Shown here: positions 27,335 to 36,751 of the stretch, piece by piece
Position numbering within the stretch: position 1 is the stretch's first letter
Layout: each line of letters begins with the position of its first letter
From: Candidatus Pantoea formicae
GTDB lineage: Bacteria > Pseudomonadota > Gammaproteobacteria > Enterobacterales > Enterobacteriaceae
Length of the DNA stretch: 64,000 nt
Direction: 5' to 3'
Assembly: GCF_011752625.1 (NCBI RefSeq)
Contig: NZ_VWXD01000001.1
Location: forward strand, 310,001 to 374,000
Notes under the pieces: generated by a model
Seen by the model: only the letters and a program-made list of their open reading frames with translations
What the model was told of the DNA's origin: nothing
The model's database searches: none
Position numbers and translations under genes: made by a program

Positions 27335-28716
27335 GAACGATCCTGCTAGCAACGCTGATTGCCTTTGGCGCCCAGGCTGAAACGTTAGATACAAACCTGC
27401 TGCATCAGGGAGAGCAGGTGGCGATCGCTGCTGACTGTCAGGCGTGCCATACCGCACCGGGCAGTAAAAACGCCTTCAGTGGCGGCTATGGTATTGCGTC
27501 ACCGATGGGCACCATTTACGCCACCAACATCACCCCGGACAGCAGCGGCATCGGCAATTACAGCGAAGCGCAGTTCTCAGAGGCGGTACGTCACGGCGTG
27601 CGCGCCGACGGGGCGCAACTCTATCCCGCGATGCCATACACCTCGTACAGTATGATGACCGATGCCGACCTGCACGCACTCTATTACTACATGATGCATG
27701 GGGTAAAAGCACAGCCGCAGCCTAACCCGCAGACGGATCTGCCATTCCCGTTCAATCTGCGCTTTAGCATGCGCTTCTGGAACATGATGTTTGCCAACGA
27801 CAAAATGTGGCAGAACGACGGCAGTAAAAGCGCCGAATGGAATCGCGGTAACTATCTGGTCAATGGCCTGGCACACTGCAATACCTGCCATACACCACGT
27901 GGTTTTATGATGCAGGAGCAGCAGGAACGGCCATTGGCGGGCGGACCGCTCGGTAGCTGGTATGCGCCAAATATCACCTCGGATGCGATCAGTGGTATTG
28001 GCGGCTGGAGCGACGAAGAATTGGTGCAGTATTTGAAAACCGGTCGAGCTCCGGGCAAAAACCAAGCCGCAGGCGGGATGGCCGAAGCCGTTGAGCACAG
28101 CCTGCAATACCTGCCAGACAGCGATTTGCAAGCGATTGCCACTTATCTGAAAGGCACCGCACCGATTCGCGATCAAGGGGATACCCTCCCGGCGTTTAGT
28201 TATGGCGCGCCCTATGATGTGGAAAATAGCATCCGTGGGCGTAATCCCAACAACGCCAACCATTCACTGAATAACGGTGCCGCGTTATTTAGCGGCAATT
28301 GCGCCAGCTGTCATCAGCCGGATGGCGCGGGCAGTAGTAATCAGGCCTATCCTTCGTTGTTCCACAACACGGCAACGGGACTGCGTAATCCGAATAACCT
28401 GATTGCCGCTATCTTGTTTGGCGTTCAGCGTGATACCGCTGACCACCAGGTCTTGATGCCGGGCTTCAGTTCACCGTCCTATGTCGACAAACTGAATGAT
28501 CAGCAGGTCGCGGATATCAGCAACTTTGTTCTGGCGCATTACGGTAATAGTGAGGTGACGGTTACCGCGGGGGATGTGGCGTGGGTAAGAAAAGGCGGTC
28601 ATCCCCCGCTATTGGCTCGTCTGCAACCGCTGATGCTGCCGGGCATCATTGGCGCAATCATTGTGTTACTGGCGGGTATTGCCCTGTGGCGTGTGATACG
28701 TCGTAAACGCGTGTAG
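27331..28716 (+). CDS. Tri-heme cytochrome c subunit of the sugar-acid dehydrogenase
   Basis: 461-residue membrane-anchored cytochrome c that passes electrons to ubiquinone. A short Sec signal (1-16) and three CxxCH heme sites: CQACH 36-40, CNTCH 183-187, CASCH 324-328. A C-terminal membrane helix (about 430-455) ends in RRKRV. Length and heme count match the cytochrome subunit of gluconate 2-dehydrogenase complexes. Confidence 0.93.
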   Translation: MRTILLATLIAFGAQAETLDTNLLHQGEQVAIAADCQACHTAPGSKNAFSGGYGIASPMGTIYATNITPDSSGIGNYSEAQFSEAVRHGVRADGAQLYPAMPYTSYSMMTDADLHALYYYMMHGVKAQPQPNPQTDLPFPFNLRFSMRFWNMMFANDKMWQNDGSKSAEWNRGNYLVNGLAHCNTCHTPRGFMMQEQQERPLAGGPLGSWYAPNITSDAISGIGGWSDEELVQYLKTGRAPGKNQAAGGMAEAVEHSLQYLPDSDLQAIATYLKGTAPIRDQGDTLPAFSYGAPYDVENSIRGRNPNNANHSLNNGAALFSGNCASCHQPDGAGSSNQAYPSLFHNTATGLRNPNNLIAAILFGVQRDTADHQVLMPGFSSPSYVDKLNDQQVADISNFVLAHYGNSEVTVTAGDVAWVRKGGHPPLLARLQPLMLPGIIGAIIVLLAGIALWRVIRRKRV

Positions 28717-28725
28717 GTTGATACC

Positions 28726-28748
28726 AGGTGTGCATTAATGTGCACCTT
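28726..28748. repeat. Interspersed palindrome, type A (imperfect)
   Basis: AGGTGTGCATTAATGTGCACCT: outer arms AGGTG/CACCT pair, two inner positions do not. Located ten bases after the cytochrome stop, 22 bases before a type B copy. Confidence 0.65.
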
Positions 28749-28770
28749 ATAAACCGCATTAAATCTTCAA

Positions 28771-28794
28771 AGGGTCGTCATGGATGGCGACCCT
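28771..28794. repeat. Interspersed palindrome, type B
   Basis: AGGGTCGTCAT, GG, ATGGCGACCCT: 11-base stem with one G-T pair. Second element of the pair after the dehydrogenase operon. Confidence 0.7.
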
Positions 28795-29049
28795 GACTGC
28801 CTGGCATGTTACAGGTTCAAGTTACATCCGCTGTTTTATCCACCATTATTAATCAATTCTTTCCTCACGAAATTTAACCGCTCCGTTTAAACGCCACTCT
28901 TCCCGCTAATTGTGCCCTTAAGATCACGCCGTAAGTAACACAGTTTCTTAACATTCATCCCAGTGATTAGGATCGCAATAATTATTGCCAAACTCTCTTT
29001 AATAGAAGCCATTGAACTTACGCATGGTTGCGCAAAGAGAGAGGGTGTT
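28795..29049. other. Intergenic region before the MFS gene
   Basis: Together with the two palindromes upstream it makes a 333-base gap. It should hold the MFS promoter. An in-frame upstream extension of the MFS frame exists from 28963 but lacks a ribosome site and family similarity, so I treat it as untranslated. I see nothing else. Confidence 0.5.
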
Positions 29050-30360
29050 ATGCACGAGAAAATCCCCGGAACACGTTGGTATCGCGTTATTGCCCCGATT
29101 TTAATCACCTGCATTATCTCGTTTATGGATCGCGTGAACATCAGCTTTGCGCTGCCTGGCGGCATGGATCAGGACCTGGCAATCACTAGCCAGATGGCCG
29201 GTATGGTCAGTGGCATCTTCTTTATCGGTTATCTGTTTTTACAGGTGCCAGGCGGCCGCATCGCGGTGAATGGCAGTGGCAAACGCTTTATCGCGTGGTC
29301 GCTGGTGGCGTGGATGGTGGTCTCCATTGCCACTGGTTTTGTCACCAATCACTATCAACTGCTGGCGCTGCGTTTTGTCCTGGGTATCTCTGAAGGCGGT
29401 ATGCTGCCGGTGGTGTTAACCATGGTCAGCAACTGGTTCCCGGAGAAAGAGCTGGGACGCGCCAATGCATTTGTCATGATGTTTGCCCCACTGGGTGGCA
29501 TGTTTACTGCGCCGATTTCCGGCTACATCATCAATGCTCTTGACTGGCGTTGGCTGTTTATTATTGAAGGCTTGCTCTCGGCGGTGGTTCTGTTGGTGTG
29601 GTGGCTGGTCATTGCCGACCGCCCTGAAGAGGCGCGTTGGCTTCCAGCGCGTGAAAAGGCGTATTTGTTGCAAGAGTTGGCGCGTGAACGTGCGGCCCAT
29701 CGCAGCGCGGCGCCGATCACGAAAGCACCGCTGAAAGCAGTGTTTGCTAACTCGGGACTGATGAAGTTAGTGGCACTTAACTTCTTCTATCAAACCGGTG
29801 ATTACGGCTATACCCTGTGGTTGCCCAGCATTTTGAAAAACCTCACTGGCAGTAATATGGCGGGCGTGGGGTTACTGGCGGCGATTCCGTTTGTGGCGAC
29901 CATTTTAGGGATCTATGCCATCTCCTGGCTCAGCGATCGCACGGGTAAACGCCGTTTGTGGGTGATGGTTTCCCTGTTCTGCTTTGCCGCCGCGCTGCTG
30001 GCTTCGGTCGTGCTGCATAGCAATATCGTGGCAAGTTACATTGCGCTGGTGGTCTGTGGTTTCTTCCTGAAAGCGGCCACCAGCCCTTTCTGGTCGATTC
30101 CGGGACGTATTGCCGCACCTGAGGTGGCAGGGAGTGCGCGCGGGGTGATCAATGGACTGGGTAACTTGGGGGGCTTCTGCGGTCCCTACTTAGTTGGCAT
30201 CATGACAATGTTGTATGGGCAGAGTGTGGCGATTTGTTGGCTCGCAGGTTCACTGGTTATTGCCGGCATCATTACCTTGTTACTGCCACGCAATTGCGAT
30301 ATCAATCCTTCGGCACCGCGTGAAGTGGATACGGATAAAGGGTTAGTGAGTGTGAAGTAA
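29050..30360 (+). CDS. MFS transporter, anion:cation symporter family
   Basis: 436-residue inner-membrane symporter of the ACS group that takes up organic acids such as tartrate, glucarate, galactonate or phthalates. The N-terminus RVIAPILITCIISFMDRVNI and RFVLGISEGGMLPVVLTMVS are typical. The ATG has GAGAGAGGG upstream. Placed directly after a sugar-acid dehydrogenase, it may import the oxidised keto-acid product; that link is inference from position. Confidence 0.88.
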   Translation: MHEKIPGTRWYRVIAPILITCIISFMDRVNISFALPGGMDQDLAITSQMAGMVSGIFFIGYLFLQVPGGRIAVNGSGKRFIAWSLVAWMVVSIATGFVTNHYQLLALRFVLGISEGGMLPVVLTMVSNWFPEKELGRANAFVMMFAPLGGMFTAPISGYIINALDWRWLFIIEGLLSAVVLLVWWLVIADRPEEARWLPAREKAYLLQELARERAAHRSAAPITKAPLKAVFANSGLMKLVALNFFYQTGDYGYTLWLPSILKNLTGSNMAGVGLLAAIPFVATILGIYAISWLSDRTGKRRLWVMVSLFCFAAALLASVVLHSNIVASYIALVVCGFFLKAATSPFWSIPGRIAAPEVAGSARGVINGLGNLGGFCGPYLVGIMTMLYGQSVAICWLAGSLVIAGIITLLLPRNCDINPSAPREVDTDKGLVSVK

Positions 30361-30366
30361 ATGTTT

Positions 30367-30385
30367 GCGCTGCCACTGGCAGCGC
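30367..30385. terminator. Palindromic hairpin between convergent genes
   Basis: GCGCTGCCA C TGGCAGCGC, perfect nine-base arms in the 34-base gap between the MFS gene and the end of the imide-type operon. Could serve both strands. Confidence 0.5.
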
Positions 30386-30394
30386 TAAAGGGGT

Positions 30395-31591
30395 TTACTT
30401 GCGCAGTAGCGCATCCTGCCAGCGACGCGTGAGGTAGTTATGTTCATCCATCACCGAGTTCCAGACAGCAATATGACTCATACGCTGTTCATAACTGCCG
30501 CCGTCCCGCACTTCACCAGCAGGAATCAGCGGCGCGCCATGAGCATCAAACAATACTTCGGCGGCGGGTTTGCCGCCATACCAAAAATCCCACTCTGCGG
30601 CTGAAAGGTGACTTCGGCTGCGTTCCTGATTAGAGATGTAATAGCCTTGTCGCGCCATCACGGCTCCCGGCCAGCCCGATTGCCACCAATTGAGATAGTC
30701 ATAGGCTGCATCTTTAATTTTACCGGTCGCGCAGCGAGAAAGGGACATGCCGCCATACCACGCTCGATAGCCTTCTCGCGGGTGCGCCATTTTATATCCG
30801 CGCTGGTGGAAATGATGGCGGAAGTAAATCGGTGCCCACAGGCTCTGCACTTCGACCTGGCGATTGTCGATCAACCCTCCTGCCTGTTCCTGCGTAGCCC
30901 AGAAAGCAGCAAAATGGCCTTGGCGGTTTAGACGCGACAGCGCATGCGTCAGCACATCGATCTCTTCAAGGGTTAAATTGCCCGCATTGGTAAAGCGAGC
31001 CAGCCCCGCGCCTTGCATCGCAAGTGCGGCGTCCAATCCCCCCATTGCCGCATCTTCCTGCAAGGCAACCTGCCCGGTCAGTGCTTCATGGAATAACCAA
31101 CCCCAACTCTCTTCCTGACCACGCAGTGCGGTGGGAAGTCGGTCTACGTGGTAAGCGAAGCTGTCAACGTTATGGGTGAGCGGCAACATACTGATGCGGT
31201 CACTAGGTTGGCGGCTAAGTGACAGATCACGCTGTACGTACAATCGTTGAGAAGGGACACTGCCATCGGCAAGCACACCATCTGGGCTCAAGGTGCCCTG
31301 TTTTGCCAGGGTATTCACTTCATCCCAATACTTGAGCTTTTTGATTTCCAGTGGCTGAATGGCGCGTGCTGGCCAAACGAAATCAATATTATGAAACCAC
31401 TGGTCATACAGGTCATAGCTCTCGGGATGCATCACGGCAATACGCTGTGCATCCTCCACGCTATGCAGTAGATACTCAATTTTAATCCCCAAATCCTGCT
31501 CCGCGCGCACGCGCAGCAGTTCCAGCAACGTGACGGAAGTGCCGAGCACGCGCAGCGTCAGTTGATCATTTACGATCGCCGCAGAATTCAT
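30395..31591 (-). CDS. PotD-like ABC solute-binding protein lacking a signal peptide
   Basis: 398-residue protein with the type II binding-protein fold of polyamine-binding PotD/PotF (NVDSFAYHVDRLP; FRHHFHQRGYKMAHPREGYR; MSLSRCATGKIKDAAYDYLN). The N-terminus MNSAAIVNDQLTLRVLGTSV goes straight into the first strand with no signal peptide. The previous gene ends three bases upstream, leaving no room for one. No permease or ATPase accompanies it. It is the last gene of the operon. It may be cytoplasmic and bind a substrate or cofactor in place of transporting it. Function unknown. Confidence 0.75.
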   Translation of the reverse strand: MNSAAIVNDQLTLRVLGTSVTLLELLRVRAEQDLGIKIEYLLHSVEDAQRIAVMHPESYDLYDQWFHNIDFVWPARAIQPLEIKKLKYWDEVNTLAKQGTLSPDGVLADGSVPSQRLYVQRDLSLSRQPSDRISMLPLTHNVDSFAYHVDRLPTALRGQEESWGWLFHEALTGQVALQEDAAMGGLDAALAMQGAGLARFTNAGNLTLEEIDVLTHALSRLNRQGHFAAFWATQEQAGGLIDNRQVEVQSLWAPIYFRHHFHQRGYKMAHPREGYRAWYGGMSLSRCATGKIKDAAYDYLNWWQSGWPGAVMARQGYYISNQERSRSHLSAAEWDFWYGGKPAAEVLFDAHGAPLIPAGEVRDGGSYEQRMSHIAVWNSVMDEHNYLTRRWQDALLRK

Positions 31592-31594
31592 CCT

Positions 31595-32617
31595 TTAAGG
31601 CTCCTGTAACGCCTGCATATAGCGGCTAAACGCCTGTTGCAAACGGTCAGCTTCCAGACCGCGTAAAATAAACACCAGCTTAGAGCTTTCCAGCTCGCCA
31701 GGCCAATCCTGCAAATGAATGGGTGGATGTAATGTGTGTTGAACACCCTGTATCACGATGGGCGAACGGCTATCACTGATGCGCAAAATGCCCTTCATAC
31801 GTAATACCGTGCTGCCATGGCAATGTAATAGCATGGATAACCAGATGGCAAATGCGGGCCAGTTTAACGACTGTTCCAGCGTTATCACGCAGGTTTGCGT
31901 TGGTGGATGTGAGAGGGAATGGGCGGTCGGTTTCAAGGCGAAATGGTCATCCGCGCAGGCACCCAACCAGCGAAAACGCTGATCGCGGGAGCCATGCTCG
32001 ACCTCTGACTGAAACAGAGGGTGTGGTGTGTCGAGTATATGCTGAGTATCCGTGAGCTCCGCCATAGGATTGATGTTATGCAACCACTGCTGCAGGGCGC
32101 ACTTCTCAAGTTCGCTCACGCGATCGCATTTGCTGAGCAGCAGTTTATCCGCAGCACTCACTTGTGCAATCCATTCAGGTTGTTCGTCTGCTTGCTGGCG
32201 CGCATGTTCTGCATCCACCAGAGTGACCAGAGTGCCTTGTGTGAAATGGTGTTGCAGTTGGCGATCGTGGAGCAGGGTCGAGAGAATAGGGGACGGGTCA
32301 GCTAAGCCAGTGGTTTCCAGAATCACCTGTGTGAACGGAGGCAGTAAGCCTCGCGCCCGACGTTCATAGAGGTCGAGCAGGGCGGTTTTGAGTTCGCCGC
32401 GTATCTGGCAGCAGATACAACCGCTGGGTAACAGAACGGTGTCAGGTGCTACTTCATTGAGCAGGTGGTGGTCGATACCAACCTCACCGAATTCATTCAC
32501 CAGCAATGCGATGTCATTCAGATTCTGCTGTGCAAGCCAGCTTTTCAGCAGCGTCGTTTTACCACTGCCGAGAAAGCCGCTGAGCACATGCAATGGCAGT
32601 TTTTCTTCGTAATGCAT
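31595..32617 (-). CDS. COG0523 (CobW/P47K-family) metallochaperone GTPase
   Basis: 340-residue G3E GTPase. Walker A GFLGSGKTTLLK at 13-24, metal motif GCICCQ (CxCC) near 66, Walker B ILETTGLADP, and a CobW C-terminal domain. Members insert or traffic zinc, cobalt or iron and sit beside their client metalloenzymes such as nitrile hydratase. The obvious client here is the NodB-fold hydrolase of the same operon, which needs a divalent metal. The C-terminus lacks a long His-rich tract. Confidence 0.88.
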   Translation of the reverse strand: MHYEEKLPLHVLSGFLGSGKTTLLKSWLAQQNLNDIALLVNEFGEVGIDHHLLNEVAPDTVLLPSGCICCQIRGELKTALLDLYERRARGLLPPFTQVILETTGLADPSPILSTLLHDRQLQHHFTQGTLVTLVDAEHARQQADEQPEWIAQVSAADKLLLSKCDRVSELEKCALQQWLHNINPMAELTDTQHILDTPHPLFQSEVEHGSRDQRFRWLGACADDHFALKPTAHSLSHPPTQTCVITLEQSLNWPAFAIWLSMLLHCHGSTVLRMKGILRISDSRSPIVIQGVQHTLHPPIHLQDWPGELESSKLVFILRGLEADRLQQAFSRYMQALQEP

Positions 32618-32619
32618 GG

Positions 32620-32913
32620 CTATTCCTGGGCTAGCGCGGCTAGCCAGTTATCGTCGAGCGGATCGATTGGGCGGCGAATCATCTTCTCCGCCTCTTTCCA
32701 TAACACATCCAGTGAGCTCACCAACGTTTGCTGTCCGGTTGGGCTCGCGAGCAGCCAACTGTTATGAAATTCACTCAATGTCAGTCGCCAGGGTTTAAGG
32801 GCCCTATTTAACAGTGCCAACTGCTGCAGGCGCAGCTGGCGCGGAGGGATATCCTTTCGCAGTGGATCGCTCCACTGCGGCCCGTTATCCAGCAGGCCGC
32901 AGACTCCACACAT
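32620..32913 (-). CDS. Small CxxC protein of unknown function
   Basis: 97 residues starting MCGVCGLLDNGPQWSD, with a CxxC right at the N-terminus, then largely helical (LRLQQLALLNRALKPWRLTL). It lies between a short-chain dehydrogenase and the COG0523 GTPase with 2 and 11 base gaps, so it is surely an operon member. The cysteine pair next to a metallochaperone suggests metal or redox handling. I do not recognise a named family. Confidence 0.72.
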   Translation of the reverse strand: MCGVCGLLDNGPQWSDPLRKDIPPRQLRLQQLALLNRALKPWRLTLSEFHNSWLLASPTGQQTLVSSLDVLWKEAEKMIRRPIDPLDDNWLAALAQE

Positions 32914-32924
32914 GGTTCACTCCG

Positions 32925-33677
32925 TTACGGCATCACATCGCCGGAATTGGGGCCAAGCGTTTGGCCAACAAACAAATTGCCGCCAGGCTCACTGGCTAAC
33001 AGCAGCGCCACGGGCGCCACTTCTTCGGCCAAGCCAAAACGCCCTAAGGGGAGTTCAGCGGCTTTCGCCTTCTTCCATGCAGTGTTTATTCCGTCAATCA
33101 ACGGCGTTTCAATCGGACCAGGAGCGATGGCATTGACCAATACATTTTGCGACGACACCTCCAGTGCCAATGATTTTGTAAAGCCAATCACTCCCGCTTT
33201 CGCCGCTGCGTAGTGGCACAGCTCTGCACCCCCTTTAATCCCCAACTGAGAGGCGACATTAATGACGCGCCCCCAACGTTGGGCCAGCATGGCTGGCAAC
33301 GCCCGTTGCGTGGCAAGAAACACGCTACGCAGATCGACTGCCATCATCTCTTCCCACATTTCCAGCGTGATGTCGGTGCAGCGTGCCTGCGTTAACATCC
33401 CCGCGTTATTGACCAGCACATCGATGCCGTCAAAGCGCGCCAGACAGGCATCCACGGCGGCGGTGGCACCACTGACTTCGCCAACATCGGCAACAACACC
33501 ATGGCACTCCGCACCGAGTTGTTGGCATTGAGTCACCATGGCGGCCAGTTTTTCACTGTCGCGATCGGCCAGCACCAGCTTTGCCCCTTCCTGAGCGAAG
33601 CACTGTGCAATGGCGACACCAATCCCGCTGGCTGCACCGGTGACAACACAACGTTTATCCTGCAATTGCATATTCAC
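32925..33677 (-). CDS. Short-chain dehydrogenase/reductase (SDR)
   Basis: 250-residue NAD(P)-dependent oxidoreductase. Cofactor motif TGAASGIGVAIA (14-25), NNAG at 90s, catalytic YAAAK and the post-active-site NAIAPGPIETPL. Asp after beta-2 (LVLADRD) points to NAD rather than NADP. First of two SDRs in the operon counted from this end, three bases from the next. Confidence 0.9.
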   Translation of the reverse strand: MNMQLQDKRCVVTGAASGIGVAIAQCFAQEGAKLVLADRDSEKLAAMVTQCQQLGAECHGVVADVGEVSGATAAVDACLARFDGIDVLVNNAGMLTQARCTDITLEMWEEMMAVDLRSVFLATQRALPAMLAQRWGRVINVASQLGIKGGAELCHYAAAKAGVIGFTKSLALEVSSQNVLVNAIAPGPIETPLIDGINTAWKKAKAAELPLGRFGLAEEVAPVALLLASEPGGNLFVGQTLGPNSGDVMP

Positions 33678-33680
33678 TCC

Positions 33681-34454
33681 TCAATCTGGCCAGCGCACGG
33701 TAAGACCGCCATCAACAATCAGGCTTTGCCCAGTGAGATAGCTACTCTCTTCGCTGGTCAGAAACGCAATGACTTTGGCTATTTCATCTGGACGTCCCAC
33801 GCGGGCCAGCGGAATGGCTTTGGCCGCTTTTGCTAACCCCTCAGGGCCAAGCGAGTTCTGTTTGTCCAGCGATTGTGGTGTTTCAATCAGGCCCGGGATG
33901 ATGGCATTGCAACGCACACCCTTTGGCGCAAGTTCAACTGCCAGCGATCGACAGATGCCTGGCACTGCTGCTTTGGCCGCTGCATAGTGGGTGTGATCCT
34001 GCCAGCCGTACACGCCGCCTGCGATGGAAGAAACGGCAACCAAACTGGCTCCCGCTGCAAGATGAGGTGCCGCTGCACGGAAGCACCGCATCACACCGGT
34101 TAAATCCACATTTAACATGTCATCCCAGCGCGCATCGCTCATCTCTTCGATGGGGGCGCGTCGCAAAATGCCCGCGTTGGCCACGACATAATCAAGGCGA
34201 CCAAAGTGTTCTACCCCCTTGCTAATGAAGTCATCGACGGAAGGCGTTGAGGCAACATCCAGTGGTAGCCACAGGGCATCACCACCCGCTGCTTCTACCT
34301 GTGCGGCGGCGATGGCGGGGTCGTGTGGATCGGCCGGATAGTAGCCAGCAATGACGCGTACGCCGCGCTGCGCATACAACGTTGCCAGCGCCAGGCCGAT
34401 ACCGCTCGCTGCACCGCTTATTGCGGCAACCGGTTGAGAAGTTGAACTTTGCAT
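33681..34454 (-). CDS. Short-chain dehydrogenase/reductase (SDR)
   Basis: 257-residue SDR with SGAASGIGLALA, VANAGIL, catalytic HYAAAKAAV and NAIIPGLIETPQ. It shares architecture with the neighbouring SDR but is clearly a distinct paralogue. Two successive dehydrogenases in one operon suggest that a hydroxyl-bearing substrate or intermediate is oxidised, or interconverted through a ketone. Confidence 0.9.
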   Translation of the reverse strand: MQSSTSQPVAAISGAASGIGLALATLYAQRGVRVIAGYYPADPHDPAIAAAQVEAAGGDALWLPLDVASTPSVDDFISKGVEHFGRLDYVVANAGILRRAPIEEMSDARWDDMLNVDLTGVMRCFRAAAPHLAAGASLVAVSSIAGGVYGWQDHTHYAAAKAAVPGICRSLAVELAPKGVRCNAIIPGLIETPQSLDKQNSLGPEGLAKAAKAIPLARVGRPDEIAKVIAFLTSEESSYLTGQSLIVDGGLTVRWPD

Positions 34455-34463
34455 GACGATTCC

Positions 34464-35837
34464 TTAGGCCTGTGGCTGTGTGGTGGCAGCACTGTTTACG
34501 GTCGTGCTGTGATGTGCTCCCGCACGCGCAAACAGCATAATGATGCCGGAAATGAAGCACGGCACGGCCCCAAACCACAGTGCAGCATCCTGCCAATGCC
34601 CACCACTGCTCAGTACGCTAGTGGTGCCTACGCCAGCGATAATGGCGCCGACTGGACCCATCGCACCAATCAGCGCCCCCGCGGTAGCACGGATGGCCGT
34701 TGGGAAACTTTCACTGATAAAGAACAGCGCAGCCGCGTAGGGACCAATCAGGAAGAACAACCCGATGCTGTAGAGTGCGACGATAGTGGCGAAGTTATCC
34801 GGGCAGTACAGCATTCCGGCGAAGGCGACACCGCCCAGCATCCAACCCACGGCTATGGTATTGCGACGTCCGAAGCGGTCACCCAGCCAGCCATGTGCCA
34901 GATAACCACAGTAACCGACGAGGTTAGAGAGAATCAGAATCAGTAAGGAGTTGTTGAATGAGACGTCGTGCGTTTTCGTGATAACGGTGGTGCCCAGCAC
35001 ACTAAAGATTTGAATTGCAAACCAGTTAATCAGGACTGCGCCACCCAGAACCAGCGTGGCACGCAGTGATGGACCACGGAAGGCCGCAGCCAGTCCACTA
35101 CGGTGCTGTTCTTCATAAGATACCTGATAGTCCGAAGCGACTTGTCGCGCATCCTTATCATTACCTTCAGCACGAAGTTGCTGAATTTTTTTCTGCACCT
35201 GGAATTGCGGCGTCTCCTTCAGCTTCAGTGCCATTACTGCGATCACCAGTGAAGGCAGTGCTGCAAAGATAAAACTGCCTTGCCAGCCGATAATCGGCAT
35301 CAAAATGGCCGTTAAGGCTGAAGCCACTAACGCACCCACCGGCCAGCCACCCTGAACAAGGCTGTAGACGAACCCTTTGCGTTTGTTGAGTTTTGGGTCA
35401 TCAATGGCGGTATACAACTCTGATAAATAGGTCGCGTTAACGGTTTGTTCGGCATAGCCCAAGCCCGCGACAGAGCGAATGGCGGTTAAAGCACCTTTAC
35501 CCCAGGCCCCACCGATGGCGGTCAGCAGTGAGCAAAGCGCCGCACCGCCGACGGTGACAACGATCCCCATACGACGGCCGAGGCGATCAACCAAGGGACC
35601 AATGGCCAGCGCGATGACTGCGCCACCGACGGCGACCCACGTGGCGATTTCCGCCTGTTCAACTTCGCTCCAGCCAAAATGCCCACCGATTTCCGGCAAC
35701 AGCGTGCCGAAGAGAATGAAATCATAAACTGCAAAAACCCAGGCAAAAAAAGCAATCCAGGTGGCAAATTTCACATCCCTGATGGTCAACTGCTGAGGCT
35801 GCCAGCCATTTACGGAGATTTTCTTAAAGATGCTCAT
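34464..35837 (-). CDS. MFS transporter (aromatic acid/sugar symporter type)
   Basis: 457-residue, twelve-segment transporter. It has the motif GPLVDRLGRRMGIVV between segments 2 and 3, a long central loop around 200-250, and the late GYLAHGWLGDRFGRRNTIAV. The type fits AAHS/sugar-porter members importing organic acids. It is the only membrane transporter of the operon and so the probable uptake route for its substrate. Confidence 0.88.
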   Translation of the reverse strand: MSIFKKISVNGWQPQQLTIRDVKFATWIAFFAWVFAVYDFILFGTLLPEIGGHFGWSEVEQAEIATWVAVGGAVIALAIGPLVDRLGRRMGIVVTVGGAALCSLLTAIGGAWGKGALTAIRSVAGLGYAEQTVNATYLSELYTAIDDPKLNKRKGFVYSLVQGGWPVGALVASALTAILMPIIGWQGSFIFAALPSLVIAVMALKLKETPQFQVQKKIQQLRAEGNDKDARQVASDYQVSYEEQHRSGLAAAFRGPSLRATLVLGGAVLINWFAIQIFSVLGTTVITKTHDVSFNNSLLILILSNLVGYCGYLAHGWLGDRFGRRNTIAVGWMLGGVAFAGMLYCPDNFATIVALYSIGLFFLIGPYAAALFFISESFPTAIRATAGALIGAMGPVGAIIAGVGTTSVLSSGGHWQDAALWFGAVPCFISGIIMLFARAGAHHSTTVNSAATTQPQA

Positions 35838-35869
35838 AGCGCTATCACTCTGTCAGGGGTTAAAAGGCG

Positions 35870-36751
35870 TTATGCCGAGCGCGGTTGGCGCGTTTTGAAG
35901 TCATCTGCAATTTCGTCGAAGGTGACAAAACGGACCCCTTCATGGCTGCGGATGTATTGAATCAGACGTTCCAGCATTAACAGGACCTGCGGGCGGCCGG
36001 AGACATCGGGATGAATGGTCATGGTGAACACCGCATAGTCATTCTCGCGGTAGACCCAATCGAATTGATCACGCCACATTTCTTCCAGATGGCGGGGGTT
36101 CACAAAGCCATGGCTGTTAGGTGATTTTTTGATGAACATCATCGGTGGCAGATCGTCGAGATACCAGTTAGCTGGAATCTCGACCAGATCGGTTTCTGCT
36201 CCGCGTTGCAGCGGCTTCATCCAGGCATCCGGGTGCTGGCTGTAATCAATTTTTGTCCAGCTATCGCCGACGCGAACGTAGTAGGGATGGAAATCGTTAT
36301 GCATCAGGCTGTGGTCATACTTAATGCCTTTCTTCAGCAGCAATTCATTAGTCACGTTGCTAAATTCCCACCACGGGGCGACGTAACCGGTCGGGCGTTT
36401 GCCTGCCAGCTTGGTCACTAACTCTATGCTGCGATCCAGGACCGCTTCTTCTTGTGCGGGTGTCATAGCAATCGGATTTTCATGGCTGTAGCCGTGAATG
36501 CCAATTTCATGCCCAGCATCGACCACCGCTTTCATCTGTTCCGGGAAGGTCTCAATCGAATGACCGGGAATAAACCAGGTGGTCCGCAGATTCTGTTCAG
36601 CAAACATTTTCAGCAGGCGTGGCGCACCCACTTCCCCGGCAAACAAGCCGCGAGAGATGTCATCAGGTGAATCCTCACCACCGTAAGAACCTAACCAGCC
36701 GGCAACGGCATCCACGTCTACGCCAAATGCGCAAAGAATTTCTTTAGCCAT
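35870..36751 (-). CDS. NodB-fold metal hydrolase, HP0310/imidase-like (annotated as polysaccharide deacetylase)
   Basis: 293-residue cytoplasmic hydrolase. Metal ligands expected by homology with Helicobacter HP0310 (HpPgdA) are in place: Asp14 ([15 protein letters not shown]), His86 and His90 ([10 protein letters not shown]). Long stretches ([51 protein letters not shown]) match that group closely as I recall it. There is no signal peptide, which argues against peptidoglycan deacetylation. A Pseudomonas putida imidase of this fold and length hydrolyses cyclic imides to half-amides. The amidase overlapping it by eight bases could then cleave the half-amide. Fold firm, reaction inferred. Confidence 0.85.
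   Translation of the reverse strand: MAKEILCAFGVDVDAVAGWLGSYGGEDSPDDISRGLFAGEVGAPRLLKMFAEQNLRTTWFIPGHSIETFPEQMKAVVDAGHEIGIHGYSHENPIAMTPAQEEAVLDRSIELVTKLAGKRPTGYVAPWWEFSNVTNELLLKKGIKYDHSLMHNDFHPYYVRVGDSWTKIDYSQHPDAWMKPLQRGAETDLVEIPANWYLDDLPPMMFIKKSPNSHGFVNPRHLEEMWRDQFDWVYRENDYAVFTMTIHPDVSGRPQVLLMLERLIQYIRSHEGVRFVTFDEIADDFKTRQPRSA

Noticed and set aside
27577..28263. Long minus-strand open frame opposite the cytochrome gene (228 codons)
   Set aside because: The plus strand carries a tri-heme cytochrome with three CxxCH motifs; the antisense frame has no family features.
35870..36751. Peptidoglycan deacetylase function for the NodB-fold protein
   Set aside because: No signal peptide or membrane anchor, and the operon is catabolic with an amidase and metallochaperone; a cytoplasmic hydrolase role fits better. 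The fold itself is accepted.
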